NCBI GenBank assembly: GCA_963667505.2
Contig: OY763490.2
Coordinates: 1,054,001-1,118,000, forward strand
DNA: 64,000 nt
From: Aldehydirespirator sp963667505
Lineage (GTDB): Bacteria; Actinomycetota; Acidimicrobiia; Acidimicrobiales; Aldehydirespiratoraceae
Reading direction: 5' to 3'
The position numbers and the translations under genes are program-made. Each line of letters begins with the position of its first letter. The stretch's first letter is position 1. Below are positions 6,764 through 14,278 of this stretch, piece after piece. Below the pieces are notes generated by a model. The model had not been told where the DNA came from. It ran no database searches and saw nothing but the letters and a program-made list of their open reading frames with translations.

Positions 6764-8221
6764 GTGCCCGGAGCCGCCGCGTCGGGCCTTCTGGGCCCCA
6801 AGTACCGGGCGGTCGCCCTGTCGCTGATGGCCGCGGTGGCCATGGCCTCCTACAACAACCTGTCGGTCACCGCCGCCCTCCCCGACATCGGCGCCGACCT
6901 CGGCCGGGTGGCGCTGCTGCAATGGGTGGTCACGGTGGAGTTGGTGGCCGCCGCCATCGCTGTCCTCGCGGTGGGCCCCTACATCGACGGCGGCGGAGCC
7001 CGCCGGGCATTCCGCCTCATGGTCGTGGCCTTCCTGGCGTCCTCGGCGCTGTGCACGGTCGCGCCCACCATGGAACTGCTGGTGGCCGCCCGCGTGCTGC
7101 AGGGGCTCGCAAGCGGAGCCCTCATAGGCACCGCTATCACCTGTATAGGGCTCGTTTTCGACGACGCGGTGCGGCCCTGGGCCTACGCGCTGATGTCGTC
7201 GGTGTGGGGCCTCATGGGCATCGGCGGCCCGGCCCTGGCCGCCGTGCTGGTCAGCACCCTGGGCTGGCGGGCCGTGTTCGCGGTGAACCTCCCGGTGGCC
7301 GCCGCGGCGGCCCTCGTGGGGTGGAACCGGCTGCCGGCGGAGGGCCGGGCCGCGGCCGAGCCCCTCGACCGCGCGGGCCTGCTGATCCTGAGCGCCGTCA
7401 GTGTGGCCTTGCTGCTGGCGACGGCCTCGCTGAGGTGGCACAGCGCCGCGCTGCTGGCGGCCGGCGTGCTGGCGGCCGCCGCGTACGTCCGCCACGCCCG
7501 GGCCTGCCCTCGGCCGGCGGTGCGCCTCTCCCACATCACCCACCCCAAGTGGCGCCACATCCACACAGTGGCGGTCATGGCCGTCGCGGGCGGCACCGGC
7601 GCCAGCGTCTACCTGCCGCTGTATCTCAAGGCCGCCCGGGGCTCCTCGGTGGCGTTCGCGGCTTTCGCCGTGGTGTGGCCCACGTTGGGGTGGTCGACGT
7701 CGGCCTGGGTGTCGGGCAAGCTCCAGCAGCTGCTGCGAGCGCAGACGGTGACCCTCCTCGGCTCGGCGATCATCGCCCTCGGCTCGGTCGCCACCGCGGC
7801 GGCCGCCGCGACGACGGCCCATGTGGCGTGGCTGCTCGCGGCGGCGACCAGCGTCGGCTGGGGCATCGGCACCATAACCACCGCTGGCCTGGCGCTGCTC
7901 CAGAGCCGGGCCGACCCCCACGAGATGGGAAGAGTGAGTTCGGCGCACCACTTCATCCGCTCGCTCGGGTTCGCCTACGGCGCCGCCGCGGCGGGCCTGG
8001 TGATGTTCTGGGTGGTCGACCGGCGGACCGGCGACGCCGAGACGGTCAGGGAACTCCTCGGCGAAACCGAGGTGGTGGTGGACCTCGCGGTGGCCGACGC
8101 TCTCGCGGCGGCCTACACCTGGTCGCTCGTGGCCATGGCCGTGCTGTCGATCCTGACCGTCCCGGCCGCGGTGGCGCTGACGCGCCAGAGGACCCGCCGC
8201 GACAGCAGCTTCGTCGGATGA
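6764..8221 (+). CDS. MFS transporter
   Basis: 485 residues with about 12-14 hydrophobic helices. The N-terminal half shows the pattern of the drug:H+ antiporter family: ASYNNLSVTAALPDIGADL, LQWVVTVELVAAAIAVLAVG, a loop with GGARRAFRLM (motif A-like), and VLQGLASGALIGTAIT in helix 4. The substrate cannot be read from sequence. GTG at 6764 is used because the conserved N terminus follows closely. The stop overlaps the ATG of a shortened second copy (ATGA at 8218). Confidence 0.8.
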   Translation: MPGAAASGLLGPKYRAVALSLMAAVAMASYNNLSVTAALPDIGADLGRVALLQWVVTVELVAAAIAVLAVGPYIDGGGARRAFRLMVVAFLASSALCTVAPTMELLVAARVLQGLASGALIGTAITCIGLVFDDAVRPWAYALMSSVWGLMGIGGPALAAVLVSTLGWRAVFAVNLPVAAAAALVGWNRLPAEGRAAAEPLDRAGLLILSAVSVALLLATASLRWHSAALLAAGVLAAAAYVRHARACPRPAVRLSHITHPKWRHIHTVAVMAVAGGTGASVYLPLYLKAARGSSVAFAAFAVVWPTLGWSTSAWVSGKLQQLLRAQTVTLLGSAIIALGSVATAAAAATTAHVAWLLAAATSVGWGIGTITTAGLALLQSRADPHEMGRVSSAHHFIRSLGFAYGAAAAGLVMFWVVDRRTGDAETVRELLGETEVVVDLAVADALAAAYTWSLVAMAVLSILTVPAAVALTRQRTRRDSSFVG

Positions 8222-8466
8222 GACGCCGGGCCGGAGGCCTGCTGGCACCCCAGAACCGGGCGGTGTCGCTGACGGTCATGGCGTCCATGGCGCTGGCCTT
8301 CTACAACGCCACCTCGGTCACGGCCGCCGACGCTGCGCCGGCCGCAACCCTGTCGTCGGCCTACGTCTGGTCGCTGGGCGCCCTGGCCGCGACGTCGGCT
8401 CTGACAGTGCCGGCCGCTTTGGCGATGTTCCAGGGCTATAATTCTGATCGGAATACTCGGGATTAG
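8218..8466 (+). pseudogene. Internally deleted second copy of the upstream MFS gene
   Basis: An 82-codon frame starts with ATG overlapping the stop of the MFS gene. Its first 35 residues (GLLAPQNRAVSLTVMASMAL, then AFYNATSVTAA) match the MFS N terminus (GLLGPKYRAVALSLMAAVAM...). From there it jumps to the MFS C terminus: SSAYVWSLGALAATSALTVP against AAAYTWSLVAMAVLSILTVP. About 400 residues of the middle are missing without loss of frame. It is best explained as a tandem duplicate that lost its middle. It could still yield a two-helix membrane peptide, so a small functional protein is not excluded. Confidence 0.7.
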
Positions 8467-8553
8467 CTGCGCAGCCAGCCGCGCTGAGCGCCCTGCCCCG
8501 GCACCATACGCATCAACGAACACGAACCGACGACACCAATCGGGAACCAACGG

Positions 8554-9501
8554 ATGGCTGTCAAGCGCGACGCACTCGACCTGGTCGGCGACACACCCGC
8601 CGTTGACGTGTCCGCGCTCAGCCCCAACCCGGACGTCCGCCTGGTGGCCAAGCTCGAGAGCGCCAACCCCACCGGCTCGGTGAAGGACCGCATCGCCAAG
8701 GCCATGGTCCTCGACGCCGAGGCCGACGGCACCCTCGGCCCCGGCAAGCGCATACTGGAGCCGTCCTCGGGCAACACGGGCATCTCGCTGGCCATGATCG
8801 CCCGTATGCGCGGCTACCCGATCACGGTAGTGATGCCCGAGAACACCTCGCCGGAGCGCCGCCAGATGCTGGAGGTGTTCGGCGCGCAGATCGTGCCGTC
8901 GCCGGGCTCGGAGGGCTCCAACGGGGCGGTGCGACTCGCCCGCCGGATGGCGCTGGAGCATCCCGAGTGGGTGTTCCTCTACCAGTACGCCAACGAGGCC
9001 AACCCCAGGGTGCACTACGAGACCACCGGCCCCGAGATCCTGCGCGACGTTCCCGACGTCACCCACTTCGTGGCCGGCCTCGGAACCAGCGGCACCCTGA
9101 TGGGCGTGGGCACCTACCTCAAGGAGCAGCATCCCGACATCGAGGTGTTCGCGGTGGAGCCTCCCGCGGGCGAGATGGTGGACGGCCTGCGCAACCTCGA
9201 CGACGGCTTCATCCCTCCTGTCTACGAGAAGTGGGGCGGTGCCGACCTGCTCAGCGGCAAGCGCATCGTGAGGCCCCGGGAGTCCATCGAGCACACCCGC
9301 CGGCTGGCCGAGGCGGGCGTCTTCGCGGGCCTGTCCTCGGGCGCGGCGCTGGCCGGAGCCTGCCGGGTGGCCGAGCGCATCGCCGCCGGGACGGTGGTGT
9401 TCATCGTCTGCGACGGAGGCTGGAAGTACCTGTCGAGCCGGGCCTGGACCGGCGACCTGGACGAGGTGGCCGACCGGGCCTCGCAGATCATCTACTTCTA
9501 G
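8554..9501 (+). CDS. cysM: Cysteine synthase family PLP enzyme (CysM type)
   Basis: 315 residues of fold type II PLP enzyme. Lys44 in PTGSVKDR forms the PLP aldimine; EPSSGNTGISLAM binds the substrate carboxylate; the glycine-rich GLGTSGTLMGVG holds the PLP phosphate; FAGLSSGAAL lies near the C terminus. The length and the 'MAVKRDALDLVGDTPAV' beginning resemble actinobacterial CysM, which uses O-phosphoserine and the CysO thiocarboxylate. The M67 protease gene upstream fits that pathway, though cysO itself is not visible. ATG 8554 has only a weak SD. The last codons and stop are repeated four times after the gene. Confidence 0.88.
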   Translation: MAVKRDALDLVGDTPAVDVSALSPNPDVRLVAKLESANPTGSVKDRIAKAMVLDAEADGTLGPGKRILEPSSGNTGISLAMIARMRGYPITVVMPENTSPERRQMLEVFGAQIVPSPGSEGSNGAVRLARRMALEHPEWVFLYQYANEANPRVHYETTGPEILRDVPDVTHFVAGLGTSGTLMGVGTYLKEQHPDIEVFAVEPPAGEMVDGLRNLDDGFIPPVYEKWGGADLLSGKRIVRPRESIEHTRRLAEAGVFAGLSSGAALAGACRVAERIAAGTVVFIVCDGGWKYLSSRAWTGDLDEVADRASQIIYF

Positions 9502-9649
9502 CGGCTACCGGGGCTCGGATCGTCTGCTTCTAGCGGCTAGCGGGGCTCGGATCGTCTGCTTCTAGCGGCTAGCGGGGCTCGGATCGTCTGCTTCTAGCGG
9601 CTAGCGGGGCTCGGAGATCGTCGGTGTCTAGTGGGGAGCGGGCTCGGGC
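9487..9649. repeat. 32-bp tandem repeat copied from the end of cysM
   Basis: Units start at 9487, 9519, 9551 and 9583, followed by a decayed fifth. The consensus is ATCGTCTGCTTCTAGCGGCT followed by AGCGGGGCTCGG. Unit 1 is the cysM end itself (ATC ATC TAC TTC TAG plus downstream bases). Units 2-4 are identical, so expansion is recent. The array occupies the whole cysM-rpmB gap. Confidence 0.85.
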
Positions 9650-9666
9650 TCGCTAGCCTTCCTCGG

Positions 9667-9903
9667 ATGTCCAAGATCTGCCAGGTGACCGGCAAGAAGC
9701 CGCGGTTCGGCAAGCAGTTGTCGCACTCGCATCGCCGTTCCAGCCGACGGTGGGATCCCAACATCCAGACCAAGCGCTACTACCTGCCCAGCGAGAAGCG
9801 CTGGATCAAGCTGCGGCTGAGCACGAAGGCCATCAAGACCATCGACAAGCGCGGCATCGAGAGCGTGGTGGCCGAGATGCGCCGCAACGGTCGCAAGATC
9901 TAG
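9667..9903 (+). CDS. rpmB: 50S ribosomal protein L28
   Basis: 78 residues, MSKICQVTGKKPRFGKQLSH then SHRRSSRRWDPNIQTKRYYL. This is clearly L28, of the form lacking the zinc-binding CxxC pairs (Cys5 is followed by QVT). Such C-minus L28 proteins exist in mycobacteria as the zinc-starvation paralogue, but may also be the only copy. ATG 9667 is chosen from the family N terminus. It is followed after 15 bp by rpmG, a usual operon pair. Confidence 0.96.
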   Translation: MSKICQVTGKKPRFGKQLSHSHRRSSRRWDPNIQTKRYYLPSEKRWIKLRLSTKAIKTIDKRGIESVVAEMRRNGRKI

Positions 9904-9918
9904 AGCAAGGAGGCGGCG

Positions 9919-10080
9919 ATGGCCAGCGACAAGCGTCCCATCATCAAGCTCCGGTCCACCGCCGGCACCGGCTACACCTACGTGACCACCAAGAACAAGA
10001 CCAACACCCGGCACCGCATCGAGCTCAAGAAGTACGACCCGGTGATCCGCAAGCACGTGGTCTTCAAGGAGGAGCGCTAG
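9919..10080 (+). CDS. rpmG: 50S ribosomal protein L33
   Basis: 53 residues: MASDKRPIIKLRSTAGTGYT followed by YVTTKNKTNTRHRIELKKYD and PVIRKHVVFKEER. L33 family features are the TGTGYTYVTTKN segment and RIELKKYDP. It lacks the CxxC zinc pairs of the C-plus type. A strong SD (AAGGAGG) lies 6 bp before ATG 9919. Paired with rpmB. Confidence 0.95.
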   Translation: MASDKRPIIKLRSTAGTGYTYVTTKNKTNTRHRIELKKYDPVIRKHVVFKEER

Positions 10081-10101
10081 TAGGCCGACGGGGGCGTTCC
10101 C

Positions 10102-10845
10102 GTGGCACTGACGGTCACGGTCCTCGGATGCAGCGGCTCCTACGCCGCGCCCGGCAATCCCTGCACGGGCTATCTGGTGTGCAGCGAGGCCGCCGCGGTC
10201 ATGCTCGACTGCGGCCCCGGCACCCTGGGCCCGCTGCAGGCCGCCACCGACCTCGACGATCTGACCGCCATAGTCACCACCCACTGCCATCCCGACCACT
10301 GGCTCGAGCTGCCGGTCATCCGCAACGTGTTCACCTGGTTCTATCCCCGCAGCGGGTTCCCGGTGTTCGGCACGGCCGAGACCAGGGCCATGGACCGGGC
10401 CGTCACCGTGCTGCGCTCCGGCCGTACCGACCCGCTGGCGTGGACGGTGATCGACTCGTCGTCGGAGCTGGTCATCGCCGACCAGCGCTGGCAGTTCGCC
10501 CGCACCGACCATCCGGTGGAGACGCTGGCCGTGCGGGTGGACTCCGGGGGCCGCTCGTTTGCCTTCAGCTCCGACACCGGCCCCGGCTGGGACTTCACTT
10601 CGCTGGGGGAGGGGATCCACGTCGCAATGTGCGACGCCAGCCATGGCTGCGACCGCGAGGGCGAAGGCATCCCCCACATGAGCGCCCGCCAGGCGGCCGG
10701 TGCGGCTAGAGCGGCCGAGGCCGAGCGCCTGGTGCTCACCCACTTGGCCCCCGGCTGCGACCCCGACGCCCAACTTGCCGAGGCCGTCGCCGCCTTCGGC
10801 GGCGAAGTGGACGTAGCCCGCCCCGGCCTGGTCGTGACGGTTTGA
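10102..10845 (+). CDS. Metallo-beta-lactamase-fold hydrolase (RNase Z-like)
   Basis: 247 residues of the MBL fold: VTVLGCSGSYAAPGNPCTGY, LDCGPGT, THCHPDHWLELPVI (HxHxDH with Cys in the second position of the block), FSSDTGPG, and LVLTHLAPG near the end. This arrangement is close to RNase Z and related MBL proteins found before rph in actinobacteria, where it may act on RNA or as a cyclic phosphodiesterase. Gene order rpmG-MBL-rph-rdgB suggests RNA and nucleotide housekeeping. GTG start at 10102. Confidence 0.8.
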   Translation: MALTVTVLGCSGSYAAPGNPCTGYLVCSEAAAVMLDCGPGTLGPLQAATDLDDLTAIVTTHCHPDHWLELPVIRNVFTWFYPRSGFPVFGTAETRAMDRAVTVLRSGRTDPLAWTVIDSSSELVIADQRWQFARTDHPVETLAVRVDSGGRSFAFSSDTGPGWDFTSLGEGIHVAMCDASHGCDREGEGIPHMSARQAAGAARAAEAERLVLTHLAPGCDPDAQLAEAVAAFGGEVDVARPGLVVTV

Positions 10846-10983
10846 CGGGCCGATCCTCGGGTGTTGATGTGACGGGTGCTGTGGCCGGGACCGGCGCCGC
10901 GGGCTGCCGCGGTGGTGCGGGTGTGACGGGATCGGCCGTGTCGATTGGTGCGGCTTACGGCCGCGGCGCTAGGAGTTGACGTG

Positions 10984-11733
10984 ATGGATGCTGCAGGAGC
11001 GATAGATGCCGCCGGTCGGCGCGCCGACCGGCGCTGGCCTGACGAGCTGCGGCCCCTGATGTTCCGCCGCGACTTCACCAGCATGGCTGCCGGTTCGGTG
11101 CTGGCAGAGTTCGGAGACACCCGGGTGCTGTGCACCGCCTCCGTGGACGAGGACGTGCCCCGGTGGCTGCGCGACCGGGGCGGAGGCTGGCTGACCGCCG
11201 AGTACTCCATGCTGCCGGGATCGTCGCCGGAGCGGGTGGCCCGCCGGGTGGGAGGCCGCACCAAGGAGATCCAGCGCCTGATCGGCCGGTCGCTGCGAAC
11301 GGTCATCGATCTCAAGGCTCTCGGCAAGCGCCAGGTGATCGTGGACTGCGACGTGCTGCAGGCAGACGGCGGTACCCGCACCGCGTCCATCTGCGGCGGC
11401 TACCTGGCCTTGCACGACGCCGTGACCCGGCTGGTGCAGGACGGCACGCTGCGGGCCTCGCCCATGGTGGGGGAGTGCGCCGCGGTGAGCGTCGGCCTGA
11501 TCGACGGCGTCGCCCTGCTCGATCTGCCCTACTCTGAGGACTCCTGCGCCGACGTCGACTTCAACGTGGTGATGACCGGCGACGGAGAGTTCGTGGAGGT
11601 GCAGGGCACCGCTGAAGGCGAGCCCTTCAGCCGGTCCCAGCTCGACGACCTGCTCGACCTGGCCACGAAAGGCATCTCCGAGATCGTCGCCGCCCAACGC
11701 GCCGTGCTGGCCGAGCCGCCTACGCCGAGATGA
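10984..11733 (+). CDS. rph: Ribonuclease PH
   Basis: 249 residues. RNase PH motifs: DELRPLMFRRDFT, GSVLAEFGDTRVLCTASVDE, WLTAEYSMLPGSSPER, GGRTKEIQRLIGRSLR, DCDVLQADGGTRTASI and DFNVVMTG. The enzyme trims tRNA 3' ends phosphorolytically. AGGAG at 10971-10975 sits 8 bp before ATG 10984; GTG 10981 is a close alternative. The N terminus has a non-conserved 12-residue extension. rdgB follows, an arrangement common in actinobacteria. Confidence 0.95.
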   Translation: MDAAGAIDAAGRRADRRWPDELRPLMFRRDFTSMAAGSVLAEFGDTRVLCTASVDEDVPRWLRDRGGGWLTAEYSMLPGSSPERVARRVGGRTKEIQRLIGRSLRTVIDLKALGKRQVIVDCDVLQADGGTRTASICGGYLALHDAVTRLVQDGTLRASPMVGECAAVSVGLIDGVALLDLPYSEDSCADVDFNVVMTGDGEFVEVQGTAEGEPFSRSQLDDLLDLATKGISEIVAAQRAVLAEPPTPR

Positions 11734-11823
11734 TCCCCGGAGCTTGCCGGCGACGCCGGGTGACATGGCCGCCGCGATGATCCGGTGGCGATGGCGTCTG
11801 GCGTCCACGGGCTCGCTGCGGCT

Positions 11824-12408
11824 GTGATCGAGCTGGTCTGCGCCAGTGCCAACCCCGACAAGGTGGCCGAGATGGCCGCAGTGCTCGAGGGTCACGCGGT
11901 GCTGTTGCCCCGCCCCGCGGGCATGGGCGAAGTCGTCGAAGACGCCGAGGATCTGGAAGGCAACGCCCGCCTCAAAGCGCTGGCGGTGTGCCGCCTAGCG
12001 GGGGCGGCGGCTCTCGCTGACGACACCGGTCTGGAGGTCGATGCGCTAGGCGGCGCCCCCGGCGTGTACTCAGCCCGATACGCGGGCCCGCGGGCCAGCT
12101 ACGAGGACAACCTGACTCGCCTCCTGGCCGACCTGCGCGACGTGCCGCCCGAACGGCGCACGGCCCGGTTCCGGACCGTCGCCATGGTCTGCTTCCCCGA
12201 CGGCCGCGAGCTGAGCGCCGAGGGCGTCGTCGAAGGCGCTATCAGCGTCGAGCCCCGAGGCAAGGCCGGCTTCGGCTACGACCCGGTGTTCGCCCCCGCC
12301 GAGGCCGGAGGCCGAACCTTCGCCGAACTAGGCGCAGCCGCCAAGAACGCCCTAAGCCACCGATCCCGAGCCCTCCACGCCCTACTAGCGAAGCTGCAAA
12401 GCAGATGA
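11824..12408 (+). CDS. rdgB: RdgB/HAM1 non-canonical purine NTP pyrophosphatase
   Basis: About 194 residues with the family signature: ELVCASANPDKVAEM at the start, EDLEGNARLKA, LADDTGLEVDALGGAPGVYS, GFGYDPVF and KNALSHRSRAL. It hydrolyses dITP, dXTP and ITP to monophosphates, keeping deaminated purines out of DNA. GTG 11824 is chosen because the conserved beta strand begins two residues later; in-frame starts further up (GTG 11785 and ATG 11791) would add a 13-residue non-conserved tail. Downstream of rph on the same strand. Confidence 0.92.
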   Translation: MIELVCASANPDKVAEMAAVLEGHAVLLPRPAGMGEVVEDAEDLEGNARLKALAVCRLAGAAALADDTGLEVDALGGAPGVYSARYAGPRASYEDNLTRLLADLRDVPPERRTARFRTVAMVCFPDGRELSAEGVVEGAISVEPRGKAGFGYDPVFAPAEAGGRTFAELGAAAKNALSHRSRALHALLAKLQSR

Positions 12409-12501
12409 TCGACCGCGAGACCGAGCCCGCCCGCGACCGGCAGCCGCTGCGGTTCACGGAGCGCAGACTCTAGTGCCGCGGGCTCGGTAACCTTGCCGCT
12501 G

Positions 12502-12954
12502 ATGGCTAGGACTCGTGTGGCGGCGGTGGAGGGCCTGTTCACGCTCGGTGACGACGGCGAGCCTCGGCTGATCGGCGGCCGGGTGCCCGGCACCGAGTCG
12601 TACTTCTTCCCCAAGCATCTCGGCGGCGCCGATCCCCGGGTCGGCCCGGTGGAGCTCGAGGAAGTGCTGCTGAGCCGCCGGGGCCGGGTGTGGTCCTACA
12701 CCACCAGCCACTATCCGCCCCCGCCGCCGTTCATTCCCGCGACCGAGCCCTACGAGCCGATCACGATCGCCGCGGTGGAGCTGGACGCCGAGAAGATGGT
12801 GGTGCTCGGCCAGTGCGCGGCCGGGATCGGCCCCGACCACCTCGCAGTGGGCATGGCGATGGAGCTGACCGTCGAGACCCTCTACCGCGACGACGACCGC
12901 GACTACGTCGTGTGGAAGTGGCGCCCCGCAGCGGCCGAGCAACCGGAGGACTGA
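12502..12954 (+). CDS. OB-fold (DUF35-type) thiolase partner without zinc-ribbon cysteines
   Basis: 150 residues. The C-terminal part fits the DUF35 OB-fold (GRVWSYTTSHYPPPPPFIP, PITIAAVELDAEKMVVLGQC, GMAMELTVETLYRDD, VVWKWRP). The N-terminal rubredoxin-like zinc ribbon normally has two CxxC pairs; here that stretch (GTESYFFPKHLGG) has none. DUF35 proteins act as subunits of thiolase-like acyl-CoA enzymes, and the thiolase gene follows after 3 bp. ATG 12502 is chosen over an in-frame TTG nine bases earlier. Confidence 0.75.
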   Translation: MARTRVAAVEGLFTLGDDGEPRLIGGRVPGTESYFFPKHLGGADPRVGPVELEEVLLSRRGRVWSYTTSHYPPPPPFIPATEPYEPITIAAVELDAEKMVVLGQCAAGIGPDHLAVGMAMELTVETLYRDDDRDYVVWKWRPAAAEQPED

Positions 12955-12957
12955 GCA

Positions 12958-14145
12958 ATGGAAGAGATCGCGGTGCTCGGCGTGGGCATGCACCCGTGGG
13001 GCAAGTGGGGCCGCCACTTCACCCACTACGGGGTGGCCGCGGCCCGCGACGCCCTGGCCGACGCCGAGGTGGACTACGCCGACGTGGGCTTCGTGTCGGG
13101 CGCGGTGACTGTTCGCTGCGGCTATCCGGGCTACGTGGCCGGATCGACCTTCGCCAGGGCGCTCGGCTTCACCGGCGCCCAGCTGGCCAGCAGCTACTCG
13201 GCGTGCGCCTCGGGGGCGACCGCGCTCCAGGTCGCACGCGGGCAGATCCTCTCGGGCGCCTGCGACGTGGCGCTGGTGGTGGGCGCGGACACCACCCCCA
13301 AGGGGTTCCTCGCCCCCAACACCGGCGACCGGCCCGACGACATCGACTGGCTGCGCTTCCGGCTCGTCGGCGCCACCAACCCCGTGTACTTCGGGCTGCA
13401 CGCCCGGCGCCGCATGGACCTCTACGGCGCCACCACCGACGACTTCGGCATGGTCAAAGTGAAGAACTCCCGCCACGGAGCGCTCAATCCCAAGGCCCGC
13501 TTCACCAAGGAGTACGGGCTCGAGGACGTGCGCAACTCCCCGGTGGTGTCGGACCCGCTGCGCCTGCTGGACATCTGCGCCACCTCCGACGGGGGAGCGG
13601 CGATGGTGGTCTCCTCGATGGAGTGGGCCAGAGCGCACGGCTGCACCGACCCCGTCCGGGTGGCGGGCATCTCCACGGTCTCGCCCGCCTACCCCGACCC
13701 GGTCATCGACCTGCCGTACCTGGCCGCCGACTCGCTCGCGGGCCGGGCTGCGCCGACGACGACGTTCAAGGAGTCGATCGCCGCCCGGGCCTATGCCGAG
13801 GCCGGCGTCGGCCCCGACGATGTAGACGTGGCCGAGGTGTACGACCTGTCCTCGGCGATGGAACTCGACTGGTACGAGCATCTCGGCTTCTGCCCGCCCG
13901 GCGAGGCCGAGCGCCTGCTGCGCGACGGCGACACCGCCATCGGCGGCCGCCTGCCCGTCAATCCCAGCGGCGGCCTCGGAGCCTTCGGCGAGGCCGTGCC
14001 GGCCCAGGCCATCGCCCAGGTGTGCGAGCTCGCCTGGCAGTTGCGGGGCGCCGCAGGCGAACGCCAGGTCGAAGGGGCCAGGGTCGGCATCACCGTCAAC
14101 CAGGGCCTGTTCGGCCACGGCTCCTCGGTGATCGTCCGCCGCTGA
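12958..14145 (+). CDS. Thiolase-superfamily acyl-CoA enzyme
   Basis: 395 residues with the SCP2/lipid-transfer type thiolase fold. It retains the nucleophilic-Cys segment SSYSACASGATALQ but departs elsewhere: GGLGAFGEAVPAQAI stands where GGxxxxGHPxGA carries the catalytic His, and TVNQGLFGHGSS replaces the C-terminal CxG loop. Such altered thiolases include retro-aldolases of sterol side-chain degradation (Ltp2 type) that need a DUF35 partner. The gene directly after the DUF35 gene (3-bp gap) fits a two-subunit enzyme. I infer acyl-CoA C-C bond chemistry but not the direction or substrate. Confidence 0.75.
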   Translation: MEEIAVLGVGMHPWGKWGRHFTHYGVAAARDALADAEVDYADVGFVSGAVTVRCGYPGYVAGSTFARALGFTGAQLASSYSACASGATALQVARGQILSGACDVALVVGADTTPKGFLAPNTGDRPDDIDWLRFRLVGATNPVYFGLHARRRMDLYGATTDDFGMVKVKNSRHGALNPKARFTKEYGLEDVRNSPVVSDPLRLLDICATSDGGAAMVVSSMEWARAHGCTDPVRVAGISTVSPAYPDPVIDLPYLAADSLAGRAAPTTTFKESIAARAYAEAGVGPDDVDVAEVYDLSSAMELDWYEHLGFCPPGEAERLLRDGDTAIGGRLPVNPSGGLGAFGEAVPAQAIAQVCELAWQLRGAAGERQVEGARVGITVNQGLFGHGSSVIVRR

Positions 14146-14278
14146 CCCTGGCGGCTTCACTCACCGCGAGCGCGAGTAGGCGCGTGGCCGGACAGCTCGC
14201 CGGGCTGGTGCCACCGGCGACTCGGTGGAACAAAAGGAGTGCCGCGAGCGCAGGCAGGCCCTGCGTTAGCGTGCCGTT

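Noticed and set aside
9487..9649. CRISPR array
   Set aside because: The units are directly adjacent without spacers, and the first unit is part of cysM. No cas genes are in the window.
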